Below, in pieces: positions 7,670 to 16,347 of a stretch of 64,000 nucleotides of DNA. Source of the stretch: Marilutibacter penaei (GTDB taxonomy: Bacteria > Pseudomonadota > Gammaproteobacteria > Xanthomonadales > Xanthomonadaceae); the NCBI RefSeq assembly GCF_014145395.1, contig NZ_JACHTE010000006.1, positions 1-64,000 of the forward strand, in the 5' to 3' direction. Under the pieces are notes generated by a model. It was given only the letters and a program-made list of their open reading frames with translations, ran no database searches and was not told the DNA's origin. A program made the position numbers and the translations under genes. Numbering within the stretch: the stretch's first letter is position 1; every line of letters starts with the position of its first letter.

Positions 7670-9577
7670 TCAGGCGGCTTCGGCCGTGCTGCCGGCCTTG
7701 GCCTTCTCGGCATCGACCCAGTGCTGGACGCGCTTCTCCAGCAGGTCCAGCGGCATCGCGCCACCGCCGAGCACGGCGTCGTGGAAGCCGCGGATGTCGA
7801 AGCCCTCGCCCAGCGCCTCTTCGGCCTGCCGGCGCAGCTGCTGGATGCGGATCATGCCGACCTTGTACGCGGTCGCCTGGCCTGGGTTGACCAGGTAGCG
7901 GCGCACCTCGGACTGGATCGCGGCTTCCGGGATCGAGCTGTTGGCACGGAAGTAATCGATCGCCTGCTGCTCGGTCCAGCCCTGCGCGTGCAGGCCGGTG
8001 TCGACCACCAGGCGGATGGCGCGCCACATCTCCGAGGTCAGGCGGCCGTACTCCGAGTACGGGTCCTGGTAGGTCCCCGGCATCTCCTTGGCCAGCCACT
8101 CCGAATACAGGCCCCAGCCTTCGGAGTAGACGGTGGTGCCGTACTGGGTGCGGAACTTCGGGATGCCGGTCAGCTCCTGCGCGATGGAGATCTGCATGTG
8201 GTGGCCCGGCAGGCCCTCGTGGTACGCGATCACCTCCAGCTCGGTCTTCGGCATGGCGTTCATGTCGGACAGGTGCGCGTAGTAGATGCCCGGGCGCGAA
8301 CCGTCCGGCGTCGCCGGGTAGTAGTGCTGGGCGGCGCCGTCCTGCTCGCGGAACGGCTCCACGCGCTTGACCTCCAGGTCGGCCTTGGGCAGCAGGCCGA
8401 AGTACTCCGGCAGGTGCTGCTTGATGTTGTCGATGACGCGGGTGGCCTCGTCGATGTAGGCCTGGCGGCCTTCGTCGGTGTTGGGGAACAGCCGCGCCTT
8501 GTCGGCCTGGACATGGGCGAAGAAGGCCTGCAGGTCGCCCTCGACGCCGATCTGCTGCTGCAGGGCCTCGAACTCGCCGCGCAGGCGCGCGACTTCGGAC
8601 AGGCCGAGCTGGTGGATCTCCTCGGCGCTCATGGCGGTGGTGGTGTTCTGCCTGAGCTGGTAGGCGTAGTACGCGGCGCCGTTGGACTGGGTGCTGCCGA
8701 CGCCGGTGGCATTGTCGGCGGCCTGGGGCAGCTCCTCCTCGGCGAAGGCGATGACGCGCTCGTAGGCGGGCTTGATCGACTCCAGCAGGGCGGTGCGGGC
8801 CTGGTCCTTCAGTTCGGCGGCGCGCTCGGCGGTGACCGTGCCGGCCTCGGCCAGTGCGTCGGCCTTGGCCTGCGCGTCGGCCCACAGGGCGCTGTCGGGG
8901 CCGTCGGTGAACGGTGCGCCGGCGATCACCTTCTTCGACTGGTCGATGACACCTTCATAGGCGAACTTCGGCGGGCGCACGCCGTTGGCGGTCGCGGCGC
9001 GCGCACGCTCCAGCAGTTGGTCGAAGGCGGTCGCGGACTTCTGCAGGCGGCTGACGTAGGCGAGGTAGTCGGACTCGTCGTCGACCTTGTGGAAGTTGAT
9101 CAGGAACATCGGAACGATGTTCTGTGCACCGTTCATCTGGTCGAAGGCGTAGCCGTTGCCGAGGAAGGGCAGGCCGGCGGTCGCCTCCTCGGACTGGTGC
9201 TTCCACAGGTCCCAGGACAGCTTCGTCTCGTCGTCGAGCTTGTCGTAGTCGAACTGCGATTCCATCTGCGCGACCGAGGCGGCCAGCCACTCGACCTGCT
9301 TGCGCGCGCCGGCTTCGGACAGGTCGTCGATCTGGTCGTACAGGTCCTTGCGGCCCTGGAAGGTCAGCTGGATCGGGCTGAATTGCAGTTGCGCTTCGTA
9401 CTGCTCGTCGAACCAGGCGTTGAGGCGCTGCGACTCGGCGGCGATCTCCTCGGCGCTGGCCGGGGCGGCCGTCGCGGCCGGTGCATCGGCACCCTGCGTG
9501 GACGGCGAGGGGTTGCAGGCCGCCAGCCCGAGGGCCAGGGCAACGGCAAGGGTGGTACGGAGGGGCAGTGCGCGCAC
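7670..9577 (-). CDS. DUF885 putative zinc-dependent lipoprotein
   Basis: 635-residue envelope protein. The N-terminal signal ends in the lipobox LGLAAC, so it is probably a lipoprotein with the cysteine near residue 20. The DUF885 hallmark YHEGLPGHHMQ lies in the C-terminal half and is the presumed metal-binding catalytic motif; FYFRANSSIPE-like elements follow. Several xanthomonad homologues are annotated as dipeptidyl-peptidase or X-Pro-like hydrolases, but the substrate is not established here. GTG 9577 is chosen because GGAG lies nine bases upstream; the frame extends upstream to a GTG at 9625 without a ribosome binding site. An intrinsic terminator follows the gene. Confidence 0.85.
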   Translation of the reverse strand: MRALPLRTTLAVALALGLAACNPSPSTQGADAPAATAAPASAEEIAAESQRLNAWFDEQYEAQLQFSPIQLTFQGRKDLYDQIDDLSEAGARKQVEWLAASVAQMESQFDYDKLDDETKLSWDLWKHQSEEATAGLPFLGNGYAFDQMNGAQNIVPMFLINFHKVDDESDYLAYVSRLQKSATAFDQLLERARAATANGVRPPKFAYEGVIDQSKKVIAGAPFTDGPDSALWADAQAKADALAEAGTVTAERAAELKDQARTALLESIKPAYERVIAFAEEELPQAADNATGVGSTQSNGAAYYAYQLRQNTTTAMSAEEIHQLGLSEVARLRGEFEALQQQIGVEGDLQAFFAHVQADKARLFPNTDEGRQAYIDEATRVIDNIKQHLPEYFGLLPKADLEVKRVEPFREQDGAAQHYYPATPDGSRPGIYYAHLSDMNAMPKTELEVIAYHEGLPGHHMQISIAQELTGIPKFRTQYGTTVYSEGWGLYSEWLAKEMPGTYQDPYSEYGRLTSEMWRAIRLVVDTGLHAQGWTEQQAIDYFRANSSIPEAAIQSEVRRYLVNPGQATAYKVGMIRIQQLRRQAEEALGEGFDIRGFHDAVLGGGAMPLDLLEKRVQHWVDAEKAKAGSTAEAA

Positions 9578-9759
9578 GGGGAAGCTCCGGTGTCGGGTCG
9601 TCGCCCATTCTGGCGTGTCCGACACCGGGGCGCCCCCTGTGGATCGTCATGTCACCGGCATGACGCATGCGGGTGGCGGCCGCGCCTGCCACAATCCATG
9701 ACATCCTTCGTTCAGCTCCGCGCCGCCATGCTCGGCGGTCGTCCCGCTCCCAAGCCGCC

Positions 9760-10545
9760 ATGACCCAGCCCGCCCCCATCGTCCGCCTGCAGGACGTCCG
9801 CCTCGACCGTGGCGGGCGCACGATCCTGCGTGGGCTGGACCTGTCGGTGTCGCCGGGCCAGGTGGTGGCGGTGCTCGGCCCCTCGGGCAGCGGCAAGTCC
9901 ACCCTGCTGGCGGCGCTGACCGGCGAGCTGGACGCCGCCGCCGGCACCGTCGAGGTGTTCGGCCGGCCGATCCCGACCCGCCATCGCGAACTTCTGGAGC
10001 TGCGCAAGGGCATCGGCGTGCTGCTGCAGGGCAACGGCCTGCTGACCGACCTCAGCGCCGCCGAGAACGTCGGGCTGCCGCTGCGCGCGCACACGCGGCT
10101 GCCGAAGCCGGTGATCGAGCGCCTGGTCGACATGAAACTGCACGCCGTCGGCCTGCGCGCCGCCCGCGACGCCTATCCGCGCGAGCTGTCCGGCGGCATG
10201 GCCCGCCGCGTCGCGCTGGCCCGCGCGCTGGCGCTGGACCCGCCGCTGATGATCTACGACGAGCCGCTGACTGGCCTCGATCCGATCGCCAGCGGCGTGG
10301 TCATGGCCCTCGTGCGCCGGCTCAACGACACCCTGGGGCTGACCAGCATCGTGGTGACCCACCACGTCCACGAGACCCTGCCAGTGGCCGACCACGCGCT
10401 GGTGATCGCCAATGGCGGCATCGTGTTCTCCGGCACGCCGGAGGCGCTTCAGGCCACTACCGACCCGCTGGTCCGGCAGTTCCTCGACGGCCAGCCCGAC
10501 GGCCCCATCGGCTTCGACGCCGCCCCCCGGACGGAGGCCGCCTGA
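9760..10545 (+). CDS. mlaF: MlaF, phospholipid ABC transporter ATP-binding protein
   Basis: 261-residue ATPase of the MlaFEDB inner-membrane complex, which moves phospholipids between inner and outer membranes to keep outer-membrane lipid asymmetry. Visible motifs are Walker A GPSGSGKST (residues 40-48), the ABC signature LSGGMARR, Walker B LMIYDEPLTGLDP and the H-loop VVTHHVHE. It is first in a block mlaF-E-D-C-B-A. Its stop overlaps the mlaE start (TGATG at 10543-10547). No clear ribosome binding site precedes ATG 9760. Confidence 0.95.
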   Translation: MTQPAPIVRLQDVRLDRGGRTILRGLDLSVSPGQVVAVLGPSGSGKSTLLAALTGELDAAAGTVEVFGRPIPTRHRELLELRKGIGVLLQGNGLLTDLSAAENVGLPLRAHTRLPKPVIERLVDMKLHAVGLRAARDAYPRELSGGMARRVALARALALDPPLMIYDEPLTGLDPIASGVVMALVRRLNDTLGLTSIVVTHHVHETLPVADHALVIANGGIVFSGTPEALQATTDPLVRQFLDGQPDGPIGFDAAPRTEAA

Positions 10546-11294
10546 TGCCCTTCATCGACGCCACCCGCGCCGTGGGCCGCGCCGGCCTGTTCTCTCTGGC
10601 GGTCCTGCGCGCCTCCAAGCCGACCGCGGACTTTTTCCGCGAACTGGTGCGCGAAATCTACAAAATCGGCGCACGTTCGCTGCCGATCATCGCCGTTGGC
10701 GGCGCGTTCGTTGGACTTTCCGTGACCCTTCTGGGCTGGCGGGCCCTCGACACCTACGGCGCGGCCAACCAGGTCAGCGCCATGCTCGGCCTGGGCCTGT
10801 ACCGCGAACTGGGCCCGGTGCTGACCGCCCTGCTGTTCATCGGCCGCGCCGGCAGCTCGATCGCCGCCGAACTGGGCCTGATGCGCGCGACCGACCAGAT
10901 CACCGCGCTCGGCCTGATGGCGATCGACCCGGTCGGCAAGGCGGTCGCGCCGCGGTTCTGGGCGGCGGTCCTGTGCGTGCCGCTGCTGACCGGCTTCTTC
11001 TGCAGCTTCGCGATCACCGCCAGCTATTTCGAGGCGGTCCACGTGATCGGCATCGACGGCGGCGTGTTCTGGCAGGTGCTGAAGGACAGCGTCGACTTCG
11101 GCAAGGATTTCGGCATGGCTTTCGCCAAGGCCGGCGTGTTCGGCGCGATCGCCTCGCTGGTCGCCGCCTTCGTCGGATTCCACGCGGAGCCGACCATCGA
11201 GGGCACCTCGGTGGCCACCACCCGCGCGGTGGTCAACGCCTCGCTGCTGGTGCTGATGTTCAACTTCGTCATGTCGGCGCTGCTGTTCCAGTGA
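10545..11294 (+). CDS. mlaE: MlaE, phospholipid ABC transporter permease
   Basis: 249-residue inner-membrane permease of the Mla system. It has the family-typical amphipathic N-terminus, then about five membrane helices, with the conserved LGLYRELGPVLTALLFIGRAG and AAELGLMRATDQITAL segments at about residues 75-125. The start overlaps the mlaF stop by one base, indicating coupled translation. Downstream, mlaD is separated by an unusual 354-bp gap filled with two hairpin repeats. Confidence 0.95.
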   Translation: MPFIDATRAVGRAGLFSLAVLRASKPTADFFRELVREIYKIGARSLPIIAVGGAFVGLSVTLLGWRALDTYGAANQVSAMLGLGLYRELGPVLTALLFIGRAGSSIAAELGLMRATDQITALGLMAIDPVGKAVAPRFWAAVLCVPLLTGFFCSFAITASYFEAVHVIGIDGGVFWQVLKDSVDFGKDFGMAFAKAGVFGAIASLVAAFVGFHAEPTIEGTSVATTRAVVNASLLVLMFNFVMSALLFQ

Positions 11295-11346
11295 ACATGC
11301 GCCCGGCTAATGGAAACGTGGGAAAAGAATTCTGGTGCCTTGTCGG

Positions 11347-11458
11347 CTGGCGGGGCGGGCCATGCCATGCCAGGACTCGCCGTGAATACGTCCATGTAGG
11401 CTCGGGTGCGGCATCCATGCCGCACACGGTCCTGTCACGGCACAGCCCACCCCACCTA
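11347..11458 (-). repeat. Hairpin cassette copy B
   Basis: The core at 11377-11428 (52 nt) shares the inner hairpin TGCGGCATCCATGCCGCA with the other copies. Arms of about 30 bp (11347-11376 and 11429-11458) are imperfect. Most mismatches are transitions that become G-U pairs in an RNA read from the minus strand. Orientation is the same as copy D and opposite to copies A and C. Confidence 0.75.
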
Positions 11459-11514
11459 CCAGAGTTTCGCTCTGCCCCCGCGTCGACCGCATTGCGCGCT
11501 TCGCCAAGCATCAG

Positions 11515-11622
11515 GACGCGGCCGGGCTTGGCTTTGCACGACCGTATGCGGCATGGATGCCGCATTCGAGCCTACAAGGAGGTATCTACGGCGTGTCGTG
11601 CAGAGCCAAGCCCGGCCGCGTC
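11515..11622 (+). repeat. Hairpin cassette copy C
   Basis: The 52-nt core at 11543-11594 is flanked by 28-bp inverted arms (11515-11542 and 11595-11622) that match except for one position, a U-G pair in plus-strand RNA. Its 3' arm ends 26 bp before the mlaD start. Confidence 0.85.
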
Positions 11623-11648
11623 AACCCGCATCCACAAGGTGAATTGAA

Positions 11649-12197
11649 ATGAGCACCCGCGCCCCCCGCATCGAGTTCGCCGTCGGTGCCTTCCTCCTGC
11701 TGGCCCTGGCCTCGCTGCTGGTGCTCGCCCTCGCCTCCACCAACGGCCGCTTCGGCTTCGGCGGCGACACCTATGAAGTCACCGCCCGCTTCACCAACCT
11801 CGGCCCGCTGCGCCCCAACGCCCCGGTCAAGGTCGGTGGCGTCGCCATCGGCAAGGTGGCCGACATCGGGCTCGATCCGGTGAAGCTCGACTCCGTCGTC
11901 ACCCTCGCCATCGACAGCCGCTACGACGACCTCCCCGCCGACACCAGCGCCGCCATCCTGACCAGCGGCCTGCTCGGCGAAAGCTACATCGGCCTCGCGC
12001 CCGGCGGCGACCCCGACCCGCTCAAGGACGGCGACGAGATCTTCCTGACCCAGTCCTCGGTCGACATCATCCAGATGGTCGGCAAGTACATGTTCAGCGG
12101 CGGTGCGGCCGGCGCCGGCAATGATGCCGCCACGGGTGAAGGGAACGCCACGCCCGCCGATGCGGGCGACGACGACGTCCCCGACTACCTGAAGTGA
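11649..12197 (+). CDS. mlaD: MlaD, MCE-domain substrate-binding protein
   Basis: 182-residue periplasmic MCE protein anchored by one N-terminal helix (EFAVGAFLLLALASLLVLAL, about residues 9-28). The MCE domain follows (YEVTARFTNLGPLRPNAPVKV to LLGESYIGLAPG, about 38-120). The C-terminal helix TQSSVDIIQMVGKYMFS forms the hexamer channel. An acidic tail ends DDDVPDYLK. MlaD hands lipids between MlaC and MlaFE. AAGGTGA at 11636-11642 is the ribosome binding site. Confidence 0.94.
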   Translation: MSTRAPRIEFAVGAFLLLALASLLVLALASTNGRFGFGGDTYEVTARFTNLGPLRPNAPVKVGGVAIGKVADIGLDPVKLDSVVTLAIDSRYDDLPADTSAAILTSGLLGESYIGLAPGGDPDPLKDGDEIFLTQSSVDIIQMVGKYMFSGGAAGAGNDAATGEGNATPADAGDDDVPDYLK

Positions 12198-12234
12198 CCC
12201 TTTCCCGCACGAGCCCTCCCCACAGGAGCCGCCC

Positions 12235-12891
12235 ATGACCCGCCTTGCCCGTCCCCTTCCGCTGTTGCTGGCCACCGCGCTGGCCTTCGCCGCCCCCACC
12301 GCCGTGCTCGCCCAGGCGACCGCGGTATCGCAGGCGCCGGCCAATTCGCCCAGCAAGCTGGTGCTTGACAACAGCACCCGCATCCTCAACACGCTCGAGG
12401 CCCGCCGCGCCGAATTCACCGCCGACCGCAGCAAGCTGCGCGACTTCATGAAGAGCGAGTTCGACACTGTGTTCGACCGCGACTATGCGGCGCGCCTGGT
12501 GCTGGGCACGCATGGCCGCGGCGCCTCCGACGCCGACGTGAAGCTGTTCGCCGACGCCCTCGCCGACAGCCTGATGCAGCGCTACGGCAGTTCCCTGCTC
12601 GACTTCAACACCCGCCTGCAGGTGCGCGTGAAGTCCGAGACCCCGATCCGCGGCGGTGCCATCGTCAAGGTGTCCAGCGAGTACGTGCGGCCGGCCGGCG
12701 AACCGATCCCGGTCGACTACCTGATGCGCCAGAGCGGCGGGCAGTGGAAGCTGTTCGACGTGATGGTCGAAGGCGTGAGCTTCATCCAGACCTTCCGCAA
12801 CCAGTTCGACGCGCCGCTGCGGCAGAAGTCGATCCCGCAGGTCGCCGCCGACCTGCGCGCCGGCACGCTGAGCCCGGGCGCCGGACGCTGA
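12235..12891 (+). CDS. mlaC: MlaC, periplasmic phospholipid carrier
   Basis: 218-residue soluble shuttle carrying phospholipids between MlaA at the outer membrane and MlaFEDB at the inner membrane. The cleavable signal peptide ends about AVLAQA (residue 26). The Tol_Tol_Ttg2 domain follows, with KLRDFMKSEFDTVFDRDYAARLVLG and the C-terminal DYLMRQSGGQWKLFDVMVEGVSF. AGGAG lies before ATG 12235. The stop shares one base with the next start (TGATG). Confidence 0.94.
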   Translation: MTRLARPLPLLLATALAFAAPTAVLAQATAVSQAPANSPSKLVLDNSTRILNTLEARRAEFTADRSKLRDFMKSEFDTVFDRDYAARLVLGTHGRGASDADVKLFADALADSLMQRYGSSLLDFNTRLQVRVKSETPIRGGAIVKVSSEYVRPAGEPIPVDYLMRQSGGQWKLFDVMVEGVSFIQTFRNQFDAPLRQKSIPQVAADLRAGTLSPGAGR

Positions 12892-13175
12892 TGGCCGGGG
12901 CCGGCGTCCGTCGCGACGGGGCGCGCCTCGTGTTCGAGGGTGCGCTGCTGCGCGATGTCTGCGCCACGCTGTGGGCGCGCGCACGGCCGCTGGCCGAGGG
13001 CGCCGACCGCTTCGACCTGCAAGGTGTCGAGCGGATCGACAGTGCCGGCCTGGCCCTGCTCGCCGAGCTCGCGGGCCACGCCTCCGCAACGGCGATCGAC
13101 GGCGAACCCGAGGGCTACGCGCCGCTCTGCAACGCCTATCGCCTGGACCGCGCGACGCTGCGTTACGCCGGCTGA
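12891..13175 (+). CDS. mlaB: MlaB-like STAS-domain protein
   Basis: 94-residue cytoplasmic STAS protein that binds MlaF and is needed for assembly and activity of the transporter. The STAS signature is seen as FDLQGVERIDSAGLALLAEL (about residues 40-60). The start codon overlaps the mlaC stop by one base. Sequence divergence is high, as usual for MlaB; position in the operon supports the call. Confidence 0.88.
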   Translation: MAGAGVRRDGARLVFEGALLRDVCATLWARARPLAEGADRFDLQGVERIDSAGLALLAELAGHASATAIDGEPEGYAPLCNAYRLDRATLRYAG

Positions 13176-13211
13176 GCCCCGGCCCCCGACACGGACCGTT
13201 AGACTGCCCCC

Positions 13212-14300
13212 ATGCGAATCCCCCGCTCGCACCCCACCGCCCGCCTGCTGGCGGGCCTGCTGCTGACGCTGGCCGCCACGGCGGCCAGCGCGCAGATCGT
13301 CCTGCCGCCGGCGTCGGCCCGCCAGCAGATCGCCTTCCAGCAGTGCATGGAGGCGGCCGGCAACGCGCAGGAGGCCTTCCAGCGTTGCTGGAACGAAGCC
13401 GCGGGCGACGCCCCGCCCACCGCGCGCCCCAGCACACCGCCTGAGACACCGCTGCCGCCCGAGGGGCCGGATGCGGTGGATCCCGCCGACGCCCCGGACG
13501 CGCCCACCCAGGCCGAACTCGACTACCAGGCGATCTACGGCAGCCCCTACGACCCGGTCGCCGACCCGACCCTGCCGGCCCCCGCGGAAATGACCGCGGC
13601 CTACGACCCGTGGGAGCGCTTCAACCGGCCGATGCACCGCTTCAACAATGCAGTCGACCGCCATATCGCCCAGCCGCTGGCCCGGGGCTACGTGAAGGTC
13701 GTGCCGCGTCCGCTGCGGCTGGGCATCAGCAACTTCTTCAACAACCTCGGCCAGCCCGTTTCGGCGGTGAATGCGCTGTTGCAGGGCAAGCCCCGGCAGG
13801 CGGGCCAGACCTTCAGCCGTTTCCTGCTCAACTCCACGCTGGGCATCGGCGGCATCTTCGATCCCGCCAGCGACGCCAAGCTGCCCAATCGCCGCGAGGA
13901 CTTCGGCCAGACCCTCGGCGTATGGGGCTGGGAACGCTCGCGCTATGTCGAACTTCCGCTGTTCGGTCCACGCACGCTGCGCGACAGCCTGGGCATGGCC
14001 GCCGACGCACCGCTGAGCCCGCTGCGCCAGGTCGAGGAAGACGCGGTGCGGATCCCGCTGCAGGGCCTGCAACTGGTCGACGTACGCACGCAGTTGCTGG
14101 CGACCGACAGCCTGCGCGAAGGCGCGGCCGACGATTACAGCCTGGTGCGCGATGCCTGGCTGCAGCGCCGCAACTACCAGATCTTCGGCGACCGCACGCT
14201 GGAGGAGGACGACTCGCTGCCGGAATACCTGCGCGAGGAGAACAACCCCACCGTCCCCATCGATGCGATGCCGGTGCTGCCACCCGACGTAGGCGGTTGA
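13212..14300 (+). CDS. mlaA: MlaA (VacJ-like) outer-membrane phospholipid removal protein
   Basis: 362-residue protein that extracts mislocalised phospholipids from the outer leaflet. The MlaA core begins about residue 130 (YDPWERFNRPMHRFNNAVDR) and contains the LNSTLGIGGIFDPAS and DFGQTLGVWG motifs. Two things are unusual. MlaA is normally a lipoprotein, yet this N-terminus looks like a type I signal (TAASAQ near residue 28) with no lipobox cysteine. There is also a proline/alanine-rich stretch of about 100 residues before the core. TAGACT six bases before ATG 13212 and no ribosome binding site suggest its own promoter and a leaderless message. Confidence 0.92.
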   Translation: MRIPRSHPTARLLAGLLLTLAATAASAQIVLPPASARQQIAFQQCMEAAGNAQEAFQRCWNEAAGDAPPTARPSTPPETPLPPEGPDAVDPADAPDAPTQAELDYQAIYGSPYDPVADPTLPAPAEMTAAYDPWERFNRPMHRFNNAVDRHIAQPLARGYVKVVPRPLRLGISNFFNNLGQPVSAVNALLQGKPRQAGQTFSRFLLNSTLGIGGIFDPASDAKLPNRREDFGQTLGVWGWERSRYVELPLFGPRTLRDSLGMAADAPLSPLRQVEEDAVRIPLQGLQLVDVRTQLLATDSLREGAADDYSLVRDAWLQRRNYQIFGDRTLEEDDSLPEYLREENNPTVPIDAMPVLPPDVGG

Positions 14301-14351
14301 GCTGCTAAGGTGGCACCCGGATTGGCCCCCACCCTGCCTAGAAGGACCTGG

Positions 14352-14729
14352 ATGATGCTCATGAACGCCGCCCGCCCGCTGTTGCTCGTCGCCGGCCTTG
14401 CCGCGACCACCACCGCCTGCGCCACGACGCCGCCCGCTCCGACGACGACGGTGCGTGGCCAGTACGTCTACATGGACGGTTCGCACGTGCTGCGGCCGTG
14501 CGGCAATGCCACCGCGCTCTGGGTGGTGGGCGACGAGGACGCGCTGGAGCCGTTGCGCACGCGCTCGACCGCCAAGTCGATGGCGGTGGGCCTGCCCAAC
14601 CAGGGCGTGTATGCCGAGGTCAGCGGCGTGCTGGAACCCAGTGACGCGGTCGGTTATCCGCAGAAGCTGCGCGCCACTGCCGCGGACCGCCTCTCCGACA
14701 CCCTGCCGGAGACCTGCGCGGCAGGCTGA
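14352..14729 (+). CDS. Small putative lipoprotein
   Basis: 125-residue protein whose signal peptide ends in the lipobox-like TTTAC (cysteine about residue 23). A proline/threonine linker follows, then a compact domain (VRGQYVYMDGSHVLRPCGN) with a second cysteine pair. It may adopt an NlpE/META-like beta-barrel fold, but that is a guess. GAAGGAC lies before ATG 14352; a second in-frame ATG is at 14355. It is downstream of mlaA and could be cotranscribed with it. Confidence 0.7.
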   Translation: MMLMNAARPLLLVAGLAATTTACATTPPAPTTTVRGQYVYMDGSHVLRPCGNATALWVVGDEDALEPLRTRSTAKSMAVGLPNQGVYAEVSGVLEPSDAVGYPQKLRATAADRLSDTLPETCAAG

Positions 14730-14776
14730 GGTCCCCCGGGCGCAGGCCCGCAGCGCGCGGTTCTGCGCCGTAGCGT

Positions 14777-16243
14777 TCAGTCCGGCTCGGCTTGGTCCGG
14801 CTCGGCTTCGTCCGGTGCGACGAGACCCGACGCGCCGCCGGCACCGGTGTCGGCCGCGGCAGGCAGCGCCTTGCGACCGCGTGCACCCATCGCCTCCAGC
14901 CGGCGCGCGCGTTCCAGCACCGACTGCGGCGATTCGTGCAGGCGTCGGCGAGCGCTGTCGTAGCTGTCGCGTGCCTGCTTCAGGCGCTCGTCGACCTTGT
15001 CGAAGTCCGCCAGGAAACCGTTCAGCGCATCGATCAGCAGGCCACCGCTGCGGCTGATCTGCATCGCCTGCTTCTGGATGCGGTCGCGCGTCCACAACCG
15101 GTCGACCACGCGCAGCACCGCCATCAGGGTATTGGGCGAGGCCAATACCACGCGCCGGTCGAACGCATAGGCCTGCAGCTCGCCGTCCGCCCCCAGCGCC
15201 GCCGACAGCGCGCCTTCGATCGGCACGAACAGCACCGTCACCTCCAGCGTGTCCTCGCCCAGCGCCCTCGGGTAGTCGCGCTCGGCCAGGTCCTTGACGT
15301 GCTGCCGGAGCGCCACGGCATGGCGACGCAGCGCCTCCTGCTGGACCTCCGGCGCCTCGGCGTTCATCGCGTCCTGCCAGGCGATCAGGTTGACCTTGCT
15401 GTCCACGACGATGCGACGCTCGTCGGGCAGGCGGACCACGATGTCCGGACGCAGGGTGCGGCCGTCCTCGTCGCTGGTGCTGTGCTGGCGCTCGTAGTGC
15501 TCGCCTTCCTCCAGGCCGGAGCCGCGCAGCACGCTCTCGAGCATCAGTTCGCCCCAGTCGCCGCGCACCCGCGCGTTGCCGCGCAGGGCGCGGGTCAGCT
15601 CGTGGGCACGCTCGGCCATGTCCTGGTTGAGCGACTTCAGCTCGTTGACGGCGCCCGCGAGCGCGGCACGTTCCTTCGCCTCCTCGGCGTACAGCACGTC
15701 GACCCGCTTGCGGAACTCGCCGATGCGCTCGGCGAAGGGCTTGAGCAGCACTTCGATGTCGCTGCGCGAGCGCTCGGCACTGGTCTTCACCGTATCGGCG
15801 AAGGTCTTGCCGGCCAGTTCGCTGAAGGCGGCGGACAGTTTCTGCTGGGCCTGGTCCAGGAACGCCTGCATTTGTGCATGCGCACGCTCGCGGTGTTCAA
15901 GGTGGGCGCGGGCCGCGGACAGCTCGCTGTCGAGCGCGGCGCGCGCCTCGCGCAGCTGCCGGGCTTCGTCCTGGAGCGCGGCGATGCGTGCGTGTGACTC
16001 ATCCAGGCGGGCCTGCAGCGGCTGCAGTTCGGCGTCGCGGGCCTGAAGGCGTTCCTGCAGGCGGGCGACGTCCGCGGCCAGCGCGTGCCGGGCGCTGCGT
16101 TCCTCCTGCAGCTCCGCGTGCAGGCGTTGGCGCTCGCCATCGCCGGCGGTGTCCGGGCGGCGGCGCAACAGCACCAGCAACAGGACAATGGCGGCGGCGA
16201 CGGCCACCAGCAGGATCAGCACGAGGGCGTGGAGGTCGGGCAT
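14777..16243 (-). CDS. rmuC: RmuC family DNA recombination protein
   Basis: 488-residue RmuC. An N-terminal membrane helix (about residues 5-27, ending LLRRRPD) is followed by a long coiled coil (about 35-160, rich in RLQERLQARDAEL-type heptads). The RmuC nuclease-like domain is at about 190-420 (RGDWGELMLESVLRGSGLEEG, LRPDIVVRLPDERRIVVDSK). RmuC limits rearrangements at inverted repeats in E. coli, which is of interest in a genome carrying hairpin cassettes. TACACT lies exactly six bases before ATG 16243 without a ribosome binding site, a leaderless arrangement. Confidence 0.93.
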   Translation of the reverse strand: MPDLHALVLILLVAVAAAIVLLLVLLRRRPDTAGDGERQRLHAELQEERSARHALAADVARLQERLQARDAELQPLQARLDESHARIAALQDEARQLREARAALDSELSAARAHLEHRERAHAQMQAFLDQAQQKLSAAFSELAGKTFADTVKTSAERSRSDIEVLLKPFAERIGEFRKRVDVLYAEEAKERAALAGAVNELKSLNQDMAERAHELTRALRGNARVRGDWGELMLESVLRGSGLEEGEHYERQHSTSDEDGRTLRPDIVVRLPDERRIVVDSKVNLIAWQDAMNAEAPEVQQEALRRHAVALRQHVKDLAERDYPRALGEDTLEVTVLFVPIEGALSAALGADGELQAYAFDRRVVLASPNTLMAVLRVVDRLWTRDRIQKQAMQISRSGGLLIDALNGFLADFDKVDERLKQARDSYDSARRRLHESPQSVLERARRLEAMGARGRKALPAAADTGAGGASGLVAPDEAEPDQAEPD

Positions 16244-16347
16244 GCGCCCAGTGTAACGGCCGCCATCGCACGGGCTGCGACGGCCCCTGTGATCCCGCCG
16301 GCACGAGGCGTATGGTCTGCAGACCCCAACGAGGAAGGAGTCCGAGG

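Larger units (their letters stand above)
11295..11648. other. mlaE-mlaD spacer filled by two hairpin cassettes
   Basis: The 354-bp gap interrupts what is normally a tight operon. Copies B and C of the 52-nt-core cassette occupy most of it in opposite orientations. No gene is supported here. The ribosome binding site of mlaD (AAGGTGA) lies at its 3' end. Confidence 0.8.
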
